This document shows positions 8,035 through 16,515 of a stretch of 64,000 nucleotides of DNA, one piece after another. A model generated the notes under the pieces. That model was not told where the DNA came from and did not search any database. It saw only the letters and a program-made list of their open reading frames with translations. The stretch lies in contig NZ_CP015283.1 in the NCBI RefSeq assembly GCF_002094975.1, positions 1,783,501 through 1,847,500 on the forward strand, in the 5' to 3' direction. The DNA is from Streptococcus salivarius (GTDB taxonomy: Bacteria > Bacillota > Bacilli > Lactobacillales > Streptococcaceae). Position 1 is the first letter of the stretch; each line of letters begins with the position of its first letter. A program made the translations under genes and the position numbers.

Positions 8035-8823
8035 CTAATATTCAACAATTATATCCGTCTCTAGTTGACGGTTTAAATTGCTAATTAACTCACTATAATC
8101 ATCAAATTTTTTTAAATTATTCTTATTAATTTCAAGAAATCCTGTCTGAAATTGAATACTTTGATGATTATTTCCCCAATCGAATGTTATCCCTTTTAAC
8201 TGTCTTTCAAGACTATTTTTATAAAAATCATTTAAGTTTCTTGAATCATTTTTTGATAAAATTAAGAAACTTCCATCAGCAACATAAAAAATTTGCTCAA
8301 AACGATTCAATTGTTTTGAAATTTTAAGATAAATACTAGTAATCAAATGATTATATTCTCGAGGATCCAATTCAAAAAACTGTTCTTCATGAGAGTAATG
8401 AATCAAAAGTGCATTAATAAATTTATTCTCATTCAATTTAATTTCTTTTAATACTGCTTGATAAGATTTTCTAGCTTTTCTTTCCTCAATTTGAACAGAA
8501 GAAATATATTTATAAAAATAAGACTTAATCTTTGATAAAATTCCAAGCAACAAAGGAAAACTAAAAATAAGTACTAAAGTATCTTGAAGTGATATATAGA
8601 CAACACCACTAACCAAAATAAAAATACTTAAAGCAAAACTTAAAATTATCATCCAGGTAATCAGAAGTTCAGATAAAAAACATACTGCACCAATACCTAG
8701 AACCAGAAGGATAGACTCAAACATAAAGTACTCGGGATTGAATTGATAACAATAAGAAAACAATAAAGCTTCAAAGAAAATCAAAAATAAAATCCAATAC
8801 CAGACTTTTTTATCTTTTTTCAC
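8035..8823 (-). CDS. Membrane protein with degenerate GGDEF-like domain
   Basis: 262 residues. Four hydrophobic helices fill residues 7-100. A cytoplasmic domain from about 118 follows the GGDEF fold order: strand INALLIHYSHEEQ, helix EYNHLITSIYLKISKQL, then FYVADGSFLIL at 179-189 where an active cyclase would have R-x-GGDEF, then a C-terminal strand QFQTGFLEI. The catalytic residues are gone, and the RxxD inhibitory-site position reads RFEQ, so neither catalysis nor classical c-di-GMP binding is expected. Start is GTG at 8823 with GGGGGAG upstream, inside the end of the epimerase gene. Four helices plus a dead GGDEF recalls PelD and Listeria PssE. The domain call is by eye and needs a profile search. 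Confidence 0.6.
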   Translation of the reverse strand: MKKDKKVWYWILFLIFFEALLFSYCYQFNPEYFMFESILLVLGIGAVCFLSELLITWMIILSFALSIFILVSGVVYISLQDTLVLIFSFPLLLGILSKIKSYFYKYISSVQIEERKARKSYQAVLKEIKLNENKFINALLIHYSHEEQFFELDPREYNHLITSIYLKISKQLNRFEQIFYVADGSFLILSKNDSRNLNDFYKNSLERQLKGITFDWGNNHQSIQFQTGFLEINKNNLKKFDDYSELISNLNRQLETDIIVEY

Positions 8824-8825
8824 AC

Positions 8826-9977
8826 CTAATCTCCCCCTTCATGGAACTCTGAAACAGAATCTGCTAAATTAAAGTACACTTTAATAGCTTGAACTATTCT
8901 TTCAGCTGCTTTTCCATCACCATAAGGATTGGGAGCTTCAGACATTTCTTTATATAGAGCTTCATCTGTTAAAAGCGACTCCATTGCTTCTTTCACTTTT
9001 TTTGTATCTGTCCCGACAAGTTTCAGTGTCCCAGCTTTAACACCTTCTGGACGTTCCGTTGTATCTCGTAATACTAAGACAGGCTTTCCAAGTGAGGGAG
9101 CTTCTTCTTGAACGCCACCTGAATCCGACATAATAAAATAACTTCTAGATGCTAAATTATGGAAATCAAAAACATCCAAAGGAGCAATTAGATGAATTCT
9201 ATCATGGTCACCCAAAACTTCTTTCGCTACTGCTTGTACAGAGGGACTCAAATGAACAGGATAAACTACTTCAATCTCAGGATGGTTATCAACCATTAGT
9301 CGAAGAGTTTTGAATACTCGATGCATTGGCTCACCTTGATTTTCTCTACGGTGCATCGTTACTAAAATAATCTTTCTTCTATCATCAATTTTATCTAGAA
9401 CTTCATGATAATAATTATCTTTAACTGTTAGTTTTAGGGCATCTATCGCTGTATTACCAGTGACATAAATAGCCTCTTTTTTATGATTTTCTGACAATAA
9501 ATTAGCCTTACTTTCTTGAGTAGGTGCAAAATATAAATCAGAAAAGCTATCAGTCATCTGACGGTTCATTTCCTCTGGATATGGTGAATATTTATCGTAT
9601 GTTCTAAGTCCAGCCTCAACATGGCCGATACTTACTTTATTATAAAATGCAACTAAGCCGGCAGCAAAAGTTGTTGTTGTATCACCATGAACTAAAACCA
9701 AATCAGGTTTTTCTTTTTTTACAACAGGATCAAATTTAGACAAAATTTTAGAAGTAATTTCCTGAAGCGATTGATTTTTCCCCATGATATCCAAATCATA
9801 ATCAGGAACTATTTCAAAAGTATCCAAAACTTGATCAAGCATCTGACGATGTTGTGCTGTCACCACTGTAATAGTATTAATAGTTTCTTGATGTTTTTTC
9901 AACTCAAGAATTAACGGCGCCATTTTTATTGCCTCTGGCCTCGTTCCAAAGACAACCATAATATTTAATTTTCCCAT
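8826..9977 (-). CDS. mnaA: UDP-N-acetylglucosamine 2-epimerase, non-hydrolysing
   Basis: Cytoplasmic enzyme of 383 residues interconverting UDP-GlcNAc and UDP-ManNAc. Family motifs are complete: GTRPEAIKMAPL at the N-terminus, VHGDTTTTFA, VEAGLRT, EEMNRQMTD, TMHRRENQG and SDSGGVQEEAP. The length is normal for WecB/MnaA. It is the first gene of the polysaccharide operon, and the next gene's Shine-Dalgarno lies within its 3' end. This gives the cluster its own supply of UDP-ManNAc. The symbol mnaA is by family; locus-specific naming is not possible from sequence. Confidence 0.92.
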   Translation of the reverse strand: MGKLNIMVVFGTRPEAIKMAPLILELKKHQETINTITVVTAQHRQMLDQVLDTFEIVPDYDLDIMGKNQSLQEITSKILSKFDPVVKKEKPDLVLVHGDTTTTFAAGLVAFYNKVSIGHVEAGLRTYDKYSPYPEEMNRQMTDSFSDLYFAPTQESKANLLSENHKKEAIYVTGNTAIDALKLTVKDNYYHEVLDKIDDRRKIILVTMHRRENQGEPMHRVFKTLRLMVDNHPEIEVVYPVHLSPSVQAVAKEVLGDHDRIHLIAPLDVFDFHNLASRSYFIMSDSGGVQEEAPSLGKPVLVLRDTTERPEGVKAGTLKLVGTDTKKVKEAMESLLTDEALYKEMSEAPNPYGDGKAAERIVQAIKVYFNLADSVSEFHEGGD

Positions 9978-10300
9978 TAAATCCCCCTATAACCTATACA
10001 AAATCAATATAATATTGACATATAAAACTTTACATAAACACTTTATTTTTCCAAACAAAATAGATAAAACTATTTATCTTTTAAAAAAAGCACTAAAGGG
10101 TATACTCTTATCATTGGTCTTCTTAAGTAAGTTATGTAAAGTAGATAAAGAAAAAAGGTCTCAATAAAAGACAATCATAACTAATAAAATCAAGAAATTA
10201 AGACAAAAGAATCCTAAATGTAAAGCATCAAAAGATAGTAATATTAGAAACCATTTTAATCTTTACTTCCCAATTTAAAAAATAGACTATTTGATAAATA
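9978..10300. other. AT-rich leader between internal terminator and epimerase gene
   Basis: No open frame or tRNA found. AGGGGGA just before the epimerase ATG is its ribosome-binding site. A weak -10-like TATATT lies near 10010 on the minus strand, so an additional promoter is possible. Confidence 0.4.
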
Positions 10301-10302
10301 AA

Positions 10303-10363
10303 AAAACTGCAGGACAAAAAACGCTTTGCTAATAAAAGTGCTTTTGAATCCAGCAGTATTGCT
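10303..10363 (-). terminator. Terminator-like hairpin within the polysaccharide-operon leader
   Basis: On the minus strand ACTGC-t-GGA pairs with TCC-t-GCAGT around an imperfect inner stem, followed by TTTTTTT. It lies about 230 bases after the start of the transcript and 320 bases before the epimerase, so it either ends a small RNA or acts as an attenuator. Confidence 0.55.
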
Positions 10364-10379
10364 AACTTATATATATTTC

Positions 10380-10590
10380 ATAATAACTTCTCCCCATTTT
10401 AAAGAGCGTCCCCTTTACTTACGCTCTATCCCTATCTTATAAACTGAAACATCGGAATGACATACCTATCCAACATCATGTAGCAATAAACACAGATAAG
10501 TTCCATTTAACCCCCTTCCCCAAAGGGATTAAAGATGACTAACAAGGCTGCTCCAAATTACTAGTACCAATGTTTCATATTCATATAGAT
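10380..10590 (-). ncRNA. Uncharacterised structured RNA or leader upstream of the polysaccharide operon
   Basis: Read on the minus strand, TGAAACATTGG (10577-10567) pairs over 11 positions with CCGATGTTTCA (10455-10445), closing about 110 bases. Inside are a strong hairpin with arms around CCCTT/AAGGG extended by TTTAA/TTAAA, and a second stem ACTTATC/GATAGGT. After the closing helix comes AGAGCGT/ACGCTCT, then the terminator-like hairpin. A good promoter precedes it. I recognise no Rfam class in it. It may be a cis-acting leader of the operon or an independent small RNA. Confidence 0.5.
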
Positions 10591-10596
10591 GGTATA

Positions 10597-10623
10597 ATTA
10601 TAGCATGTTATTTTTTTTTTCAA
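10597..10623 (-). promoter_or_regulatory. Promoter for the structured leader and polysaccharide operon
   Basis: Minus strand: TTGAAA (10623-10618), a 15-base spacer ending in TGC, then TATAAT (10602-10597). The TGnTATAAT extended -10 compensates for the short spacer. Confidence 0.6.
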
Positions 10624-10843
10624 CCTTTTTCAATTTTTTATTATTTTAATTATTTTGTAATTATTTTAAAAGGTATCTCTAATTAACTACTCCTACTTAA
10701 TATATATTTAAGAGGTATTTATATATCTTACTAAATTTTCAATTAATCAAACATTTATCCTTCAACCTACTTGGTATATAGTCAAAACCACTCGTTCTCT
10801 ATACTCCCCGCTCCCGAAAAAAGTTAGACAAATAATTTAAGTA

Positions 10844-10880
10844 AAGGATTTAGTCCTGTATTGCACAGGACTAAGTCCTT
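10844..10880. repeat. Inverted repeat, terminator-like, near the IS3 right end
   Basis: Sixteen-base arms AAGGATTTAGTCCTGT and ACAGGACTAAGTCCTT (one G-T pair) with a five-base loop, followed by TTTT. Hairpins of this kind at IS ends block read-through transcription; here it is a leftover. Confidence 0.7.
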
Positions 10881-11055
10881 TTCTACCATTGTCAAGTATA
10901 TCAAAGTATTTGCCGAAAAATAGTTTGAGTTCCATAGTCAAACTAAGGAAATTGTCCTTTTTAACTATAATTCAGTGTAAAAAGTGTACACTAAACCAAC
11001 ATCTTATCTGATGATTTTTTTGATAAGGCGTTACAACAATATGGCATAAACAATT

Positions 11056-11565
11056 TTACCGATTTTGGATAGAAGTATAATCATAAAGTTTGTTATGCGT
11101 TATGAGGTAATACATTGTTCTAATGAGACGATGTATAGAGGCAATCGTGTGTGGTTTGGTTGAAGTCACTTGCGATTGTCTTTTCCGTTTCTCATAGAAG
11201 TCTGCGATATGACAAAGATTGGTGTGGCTAGCTGAAGCTATGTTATGAATGCACTTAAAGAGAATATTTCTGGTATAGGGATTCCCACGTTTGGTAATAT
11301 GTCCTTGGCTAGAAAGTTTCAGTTTTATCTTAATACGTTTGTTGTTGTAATAATCAATATGGTCTACAATAGCTTGTTTCAAGTTCGGTGACGTTGAAAG
11401 ATTATAAGCAATAATTTCACTGTTGAAACCATCTAAAACTGGTGATAAATAAAGCTTTTGAGTGCTTGCTGGGATGGCAAATCCTGTCACGTCCGTATAG
11501 CACTTTGCCATTGGTTTTGAAGCTTCAAACTGGCGTTGAATCAAGGTTATCACCTTTCTTACCAA
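11056..11565 (-). pseudogene. Chimeric transposase remnant: IS3 OrfB fused in frame to IS110 C-terminus
   Basis: The 169-codon frame is a junction of two families. The first part (YTDVTGFAIPASTQKLYLSP, then DHIDYYNNKRIKIKLKLS) is the DDE-type IS3 OrfB with an internal deletion. From about residue 88, GHITKRGNPYTRNILFKCIH and the following HIADFYEKRKRQSQ belong to the IS110 Transposase_20 C-terminus, also present at 36.2-36.5 kb. The frame stays open across the junction by chance. No complete catalytic site remains. Confidence 0.8.
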
Positions 11566-12295
11566 TATCTCCTTTGTGAGAAGAATACTTGCGTTTACAG
11601 CAAATTCTAGCCATTAAACCAAGTACGCTCATCAACCGCTGCACCTCTTATGATTGACCCCAAAAACACGATTTCGTAATTTAAAAGTCATTCGACGATG
11701 GCCGTAATTTCCTTTATGCTCAGTAAAAATAGCTTGAATTTCAGCTTTAATATCATAATCCTTATCGCTTTGATCTAGCTAATTTAAGTGGTAATAATAA
11801 GTTGAACGGGCAAGCTTAATAATCTTTAGAAGCATGTCTAAAGAAAACTCAGTTACCAATCCTCGGACAATTTCCGTTTTTCTTCCCTCAATCGGAGTAC
11901 TCTCATTTTTTAGAACCGCATTTTCTGCTTTAATTCAGGAGAATAGTAACAATTCTTTCCTTTTTTGGCGATTTCTATTCCGTAGCGATCAATCAATTTA
12001 ATCAGGTACTTAAGATTAGAAATATTTATCCCAAATTGATTTAAAAGTCGCTTAAAGCTTTCCCCCTTGCTTTCTCAGTTCATAGATAAGAACTTTATCC
12101 TCATAATTTCATAATAAAAACACCCCAAGAGTTAGTTTTTTTCTGTCTAACTTCTGGGGTGCAGGTCGTCTCACCAGCGGTTTGTTCTTCGACTAAATGT
12201 CTATGCTAACGGCCAAGGCCTAACAAATTGTTTTCCTTCAGCACTACCTTTGCTAGCTGGTCTTATCAAGACTACTTTCTTTTATTCTTCTCACC

Positions 12296-12735
12296 CGTAA
12301 ACGAATCATAATCCTCACAAAGACTGAGCTGCTATCACGTCTTCTTATTATTGATTACGAATATATTCTTCAATTTGCTCCTGATCTCGAACCACCGTAT
12401 CAACATAAAAAATTTGACACCAAAATTTGCGATTACCATATTTATACCTGAAATTAGCATATCACTCGAATATTATTAAGCTACTCTTTTTACGTATACC
12501 ATAAAAGAGGAAATGCCTAGTTTTGGTGGTATACTGACCTACATATAAGTATGGTTTGGGCAAGAGCCCACTTCATATATTTCTACACCGTATTGCCAAT
12601 ATAATAAACGTAAGATTCGAGCAATACTTGCTTTGAACTTACCATAAATTATTTGACGTTTATATTGAGATGCAAGGGAACACGATACTCACTATTTCAT
12701 TAGCAACCTTTTTTGATACATCTCTAAAAACCTTT
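12296..12735 (-). pseudogene. IS200-family TnpA remnant
   Basis: Minus-strand fragments in shifting frames match the IS200/IS605 small transposase: YKRQIIYGKFKASIARILR, then YGVEIYEVGSCPNHTYM (degraded HUH region, normally PDHVHM), VSIPPKLGISSFMVY, YKYGNRKFWCQIFYVDTV and IEEYIRNQ. Stops and frameshifts interrupt it and the second His of the HUH pair is replaced, so it is dead. Confidence 0.7.
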
Positions 12736-12770
12736 TAACCCCACCACCAGAGCTATTAGTTTTCTAGAGC

Positions 12771-13852
12771 TTGAATATACAATATAAGTGCACAATAAAA
12801 ACTCATAAGATTTTCTAGTAAAATAGAATTGAACGAACTAGTTACGAAAGGAAATCTTATGAGCTACCATCATTTTACCATAGACGAGCGTGAAAGTATT
12901 CTCATTTACCGTACGCAAGGCCTAAATTTTTCTCAAATTGCTAAGTTACTTCATCGTCATCCATCTAGTATTAGTCGTGAGTGGAAGCGCCATACAAAAT
13001 CAGGAGCTTATTCTCCAAATCATGCACAGGAATCGTATCATAATGCCAAATCACACTGTGGGCGGAAACGGATGCTTGAAATAGATCACAATTTAAGCAA
13101 TACCATCAAACATCTATTTCTCGATTACCAATGGTCTCCTGAAGAAATAGAAGGTCGGTTGCGCTTAGAGTATGGGAAAACTGTTGTTAGTTATCAAACA
13201 ATCTATAGAGCCATTTATCGAGGACATTTTGAGGATAACTCATTATCTCATGGTGCTCGTGGTGTCATTCGTAAACTTCGTCATCGTGGGAAAACACGTC
13301 ATACTAAAGGTCATGTTGAAAATAGAGGGAAAATATCCATTTCTCATACAATTCACGGAAGACCAGAAGAAGCTAATAATCGAACTAGAATAGGAGATTG
13401 GGAAGCCGATACTGTTGCAGGTAAAATTGGAAAAGCTTGTTTAGTTACTCTAACAGACCGTTATTCTCGTTTTCTAAAAATCAAAAAGGTAGCTGTTAAG
13501 AAAAGCAAGTTGGTAATAGAAGCTATGGTAAAAATGTTAGAACCCTTGACGAAGTATACAGTAACTCCTGATAGAGGGAAAGAATTCACGTATCATCAGA
13601 AATTGAGTGATCAATTGAACATTGAAGTCTATTTTCCTGACCCTCATGCTCCATGGCAACGAGGAACCAATGAGAACACGAATGGATTACTTAGAGAATA
13701 TTTTCCAAAGGGTAGTGATCTAACATTGGTTGATGATCAGACTATTCAGCTATGGGAGAACAAACTTAATAATAGACCACGAAAATGTTTTAACTGGAAA
13801 ACACCTTATGAAGTATTCTATGGGGAAAGTATGCACTTAATTTGACAATTCA
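12771..13852 (+). mobile_element. IS30-family insertion sequence, apparently intact
   Basis: Imperfect terminal inverted repeats start TTGAAT at 12771 and end ATTCAA at 13852, with an AAGTGCA block in both. They enclose a single full transposase gene. Total length is about 1.08 kb, normal for IS30. I could not identify a clear target duplication. The first 19 bases of its left end also appear at 34771-34789 beside another IS30 element. Confidence 0.8.
12859..13845 (+). CDS. IS30-family transposase
   Basis: 328 residues. N-terminal helix-turn-helix (FTIDERESILIYRTQGLNFS, then AKLLHRHPSSISREWKRH) binds the terminal repeats. The integrase-like core has the triad D184 (GDWEADTVAG), D238 (TPDRGKEF) and E272 (WQRGTNENTNGLLREYFP), with 33 residues between the second Asp and the Glu, as usual for IS30. 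The ATG at 12859 has AAAGGA upstream; an earlier TTG in frame is less likely. No frameshift or stop is seen, so it may be active. The gene end overlaps the right terminal repeat. Confidence 0.92.
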   Translation: MSYHHFTIDERESILIYRTQGLNFSQIAKLLHRHPSSISREWKRHTKSGAYSPNHAQESYHNAKSHCGRKRMLEIDHNLSNTIKHLFLDYQWSPEEIEGRLRLEYGKTVVSYQTIYRAIYRGHFEDNSLSHGARGVIRKLRHRGKTRHTKGHVENRGKISISHTIHGRPEEANNRTRIGDWEADTVAGKIGKACLVTLTDRYSRFLKIKKVAVKKSKLVIEAMVKMLEPLTKYTVTPDRGKEFTYHQKLSDQLNIEVYFPDPHAPWQRGTNENTNGLLREYFPKGSDLTLVDDQTIQLWENKLNNRPRKCFNWKTPYEVFYGESMHLI

Positions 13853-13858
13853 AGAGAC

Positions 13859-13893
13859 AAAAAAACAGAATTAATATTAAAATTCTGTTTTTT
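13859..13893. terminator. Bidirectional terminator between IS30 and metK
   Basis: Arms AAAAACAGAATT and AATTCTGTTTTT with T-runs on both strands. On the minus strand it closes the metK transcript. Confidence 0.85.
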
Positions 13894-13910
13894 AGAACTA
13901 ATTTTATTCG

Positions 13911-15104
13911 TTAAGCTTCTACAGCTGTTTTGAGAGCATCTACCTTGTCCAATTTTTCCCATGGAAGATCGATGTCCGTACGTCCCATGTGACCATAGGC
14001 CGCTGTTTGACGATAGATAGGACGTTTAAGATCAAGCATTTGAATGATACCTGCTGGACGCAAGTCAAAGAGATCGCGGACAGCAGCTTCAAGTTTGCTT
14101 TCAGCAACTGTCGCCGTTCCGAAAGTATCAACACGGACAGACACAGGGTTAGCAACACCGATAGCATAAGCCAATTGTACTTCTGCTTTCTTAGCAAGAC
14201 CAGCAGCTACGATATTTTTGGCAATGTAGCGAGCTGCATATGAAGCTGAACGGTCAACCTTAGTGGCATCCTTACCAGAGAAGGCACCACCACCATGTCT
14301 TGAGTAACCACCATAAGTATCAACAATGATCTTACGACCAGTCAAACCAGAGTCTCCTTGAGGTCCTCCGATAACAAAACGACCTGTTGGGTTGATAAAG
14401 AATTTAGTCTCATCATCCAAGTATTCGGCTGGAATAACTGCCTTAATGACTTTTTCAATAACGTCTTGACGAATTTGGTCGTTAGTCGCTTCAGGATCGT
14501 GTTGTGTTGAAATAACAACTGTATCAACGCGTACTGGTTGGTCATTCTCATCATACTCAACGGTAACCTGAGATTTAGCATCTGGACGAAGGTATGAAAT
14601 CTCACCAGATTTACGCAAATCTGCCAATTTTTTAACCAATTTATGTGAGAGGCTAACTGGAAGTGGCATAAACTCTGGAGTTTCGTCAATAGCAAAACCA
14701 AACATCAAACCTTGGTCACCAGCTCCGATAAGATCAAGTGGATCTTGATCACCAGTTCCACGAACTTCAAGTGCTTCATTGACACCTTGAGCAATATCTG
14801 GAGATTGTTCAATCAATGATGGGTGAACCCCAACAGATTCTGCCGCAAAGCCGTATTCTGCATTGTTATAACCAATTTCAGCGATAGTATCACGAACCAC
14901 ACGGTTAATATCTACATAAGCTGTTGTAGAAACTTCACCGAAAACATGGACAGAACCAGTGTAGACAGCTGTTTCTGCTGCAACGTGTGCATCTGGATCC
15001 TCTGCTAAAATCGCATCAAGAATGGCATCTGAAATTTGGTCTGCAATTTTATCTGGATGCCCCTCAGATACTGATTCAGACGTGAAAAGTTTACGTTCTG
15101 ACAT
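13911..15104 (-). CDS. metK: S-adenosylmethionine synthetase
   Basis: Forms S-adenosylmethionine from methionine and ATP in the cytoplasm, as a tetramer. 397 residues. Signatures in order: [18 protein letters not shown] at the N-terminus, [10 protein letters not shown], and the P-loop-like GGGAFSGKD. The start is the ATG of [10 protein letters not shown] at 15104; an upstream frame extension has no ribosome-binding site. The Shine-Dalgarno GGGGGA forms part of the SMK riboswitch, so translation should fall when SAM is abundant. The gene is monocistronic, between the riboswitch and a terminator. Confidence 0.97.
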   Translation of the reverse strand: MSERKLFTSESVSEGHPDKIADQISDAILDAILAEDPDAHVAAETAVYTGSVHVFGEVSTTAYVDINRVVRDTIAEIGYNNAEYGFAAESVGVHPSLIEQSPDIAQGVNEALEVRGTGDQDPLDLIGAGDQGLMFGFAIDETPEFMPLPVSLSHKLVKKLADLRKSGEISYLRPDAKSQVTVEYDENDQPVRVDTVVISTQHDPEATNDQIRQDVIEKVIKAVIPAEYLDDETKFFINPTGRFVIGGPQGDSGLTGRKIIVDTYGGYSRHGGGAFSGKDATKVDRSASYAARYIAKNIVAAGLAKKAEVQLAYAIGVANPVSVRVDTFGTATVAESKLEAAVRDLFDLRPAGIIQMLDLKRPIYRQTAAYGHMGRTDIDLPWEKLDKVDALKTAVEA

Positions 15105-15110
15105 ATAAAA

Positions 15111-15275
15111 TGTCCCCCTTTTAATATGAAAAATAGTATTAGACAGCACGGATTTAACCGTCTCCTAATAGGTAAAACGCTATACTCCTAATGGAGCTAG
15201 ACGCCGTTAAAAAGTTACAAAGAACCAACAGCCAACTCTAGAATGACTGTTGCCTTATCGGGACTTAATAACTAC
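15111..15275 (-). promoter_or_regulatory. SMK-box (SAM-III) riboswitch of metK
   Basis: On the minus strand the leader begins GTTATTAAGTCCCGATAAGG, continues with a hairpin CAACAGTC..GGCTGTTG, then TTCTTTGTAAC, and ends at the Shine-Dalgarno AAGGGGGACA. GTTA pairs with GTAAC, and GTCCC (15264-15260) can pair with GGGAC of the Shine-Dalgarno (15117-15113). These are the SMK-box elements, in which SAM binding hides the ribosome-binding site. Unlike the compact enterococcal form, about 90 bases separate GTAAC from the Shine-Dalgarno. Confidence 0.82.
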
Positions 15276-15280
15276 CTTCC

Positions 15281-15286
15281 ATTATA
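15281..15286 (-). promoter_or_regulatory. metK promoter -10 (extended)
   Basis: Minus-strand TGATATAAT is an extended -10; the -35 region is weak. Transcription would start a few bases before the riboswitch. Confidence 0.6.
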
Positions 15287-15383
15287 TCATGTTTTTTCAG
15301 TCTAGTCATATAGTTATTTATTATCAAGCCTTATCAATAAGTTATAGTGAGCATTTTGCCATCATTTGTATTATACTTAGGAT

Positions 15384-16322
15384 ATGAAAACTTATGAACA
15401 CGTTTATGACATCTTATCGAAGAGTCCTGACTTTGTGACGGGAGAGAGCTTGGCTAAAAGCCTTGGTGTCTCACGGACAGCCATTTGGAAGGCAATTCAA
15501 ACACTTCAAGAACAAGGAATTGACATTACAAGTGTCCGCAAGAAAGGCTACTATTTAGAAAAGGGAGATATTCTTCTTCCTCAAGACATCTCTAAGCAAC
15601 TCAACATTCCAGTCTACTTTAATCCAGATTCTAACTCTACCCAACTAGATGCTAAACATGGCATGGAAAAGAATAATCCGACGCCTGCACTTTACCTGGC
15701 ATCAAGTCAAAAGGCAGCCAAAGGACGATTTGAACGTCACTTCTTTGCCAGTCCACAAGGTGGTATCTATATGAGTATCCACTTAAAGCCCAACTGTCAT
15801 TTTGAGGAGTTACCACCTTATACGATGATGGCGGCAGCTGCTATTGTCAAAGCTATCCAGCGTCTAACTGGCATCAATACAGAAATCAAATGGGTTAATG
15901 ACATCTACCTCAACAACAAAAAAATGGCTGGTATCCTTACCGAAGCCATTAGTTCTATCGAATCTGGTCGCATCACAGATGTCATTATCGGGGTTGGGCT
16001 TAACTTCTCAATCAGTGATTTTCCTGAAGAGTTAGCTAATAAAGCTACTAGTCTTTTTACTTCTGAAAAACCAAGCATTACTCGAAACCAGCTCATTTCA
16101 GAAATTTGGAGACTCTTTTTAACCATTCCTACTAGCGATTTGGTCAAGGTCTATAAAGAAAAGTCCCTCGTTTTAGACAAACAAGTGACCTTTGAACAAG
16201 CTGGAAAGACTTATACTGGTGTTGCCAAGGAAATTGGCGATAAGGGCCAACTTCTCGTTCTTACTGATGATGGTCGGGAAAAATGGTTGACCGCTGGCGA
16301 AGTGAGCCTTACTTCTTGGTAG
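15384..16322 (+). CDS. birA: Bifunctional biotin--protein ligase / biotin operon repressor
   Basis: 312 residues. The N-terminal winged helix (LAKSLGVSRTAIWKAIQTL, about residues 23-41, then VRKKGYYL) binds DNA. The central ligase domain carries SSQKAAKGRFER and SPQGGIYMSI (biotinyl-AMP loop) and KWVNDIYLNNKKMAGILTE, and a C-terminal SH3-like domain ends in GEVSLTSW. It activates biotin and attaches it to acetyl-CoA or pyruvate carboxylase. The ATG lies seven bases after a TATACT and has no clear Shine-Dalgarno, suggesting a leaderless mRNA. Its 3' end overlaps the convergent small gene by 14 bases. Confidence 0.93.
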   Translation: MKTYEHVYDILSKSPDFVTGESLAKSLGVSRTAIWKAIQTLQEQGIDITSVRKKGYYLEKGDILLPQDISKQLNIPVYFNPDSNSTQLDAKHGMEKNNPTPALYLASSQKAAKGRFERHFFASPQGGIYMSIHLKPNCHFEELPPYTMMAAAAIVKAIQRLTGINTEIKWVNDIYLNNKKMAGILTEAISSIESGRITDVIIGVGLNFSISDFPEELANKATSLFTSEKPSITRNQLISEIWRLFLTIPTSDLVKVYKEKSLVLDKQVTFEQAGKTYTGVAKEIGDKGQLLVLTDDGREKWLTAGEVSLTSW

Positions 16323-16494
16323 ACTTGTCGGCTGCACGCGCAATGCGTGAAACAACGTAGGTTGTCCAAAGACGACGAAACAGTAAATACCCAAAAAAGG
16401 CTGTAAAAAAGTAATAGCCGTGTTGTAAACTGTAATTAAAACAAACCGTTTCAAAAATAGTTTCAAGCGTTATAAACAAAATTTGTTGAATCAT
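16309..16494 (-). CDS. DUF3272-like small membrane protein
   Basis: 61 residues with a central hydrophobic stretch of aromatic residues (HGYYFFTAFFGYLLFRRL) and a basic tail (ARAADKSTKK). It matches my recollection of the streptococcal family DUF3272, found between birA and dnaX. Function is unknown. It converges on birA with a 14-base overlap. Confidence is limited by its small size; conservation across streptococci would settle it. Confidence 0.6.
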   Translation of the reverse strand: MIQQILFITLETIFETVCFNYSLQHGYYFFTAFFGYLLFRRLWTTYVVSRIARAADKSTKK

Positions 16495-16515
16495 AAGATT
16501 ATTATATCAATAGAT

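Larger units (their letters stand above)
10805..12170 (-). mobile_element. Degenerate IS3-family element containing an IS110 fragment
   Basis: The left end is marked by a CACCCC/GTTAGACAG terminal repeat at about 12145-12170 and a truncated right end by AAAAAAGTTAGACA near 10817-10830. Minus-strand frames from 12110 to 11320 read as broken OrfA (an INRYE/IDRYG-type helix-turn-helix region) and OrfB (AEIQAIFTEHKGNYGHRRM, then ASKPMAKCYTDVTGF) with stops, frameshifts and an internal deletion. Between about 10895 and 11315 the sequence is an IS110 transposase C-terminus instead. No functional transposase remains. Confidence 0.75.

Noticed and set aside
10380..10590. c-di-GMP (GEMM) or glmS-type riboswitch before the polysaccharide operon
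   Set aside because: The conserved core sequences of these classes are absent, though the operon logic would fit.
12355..12365. TACGAATA, resembling a ComX (late competence) promoter box
   Set aside because: It lies inside the IS200 remnant coding sequence with no gene placed to use it.
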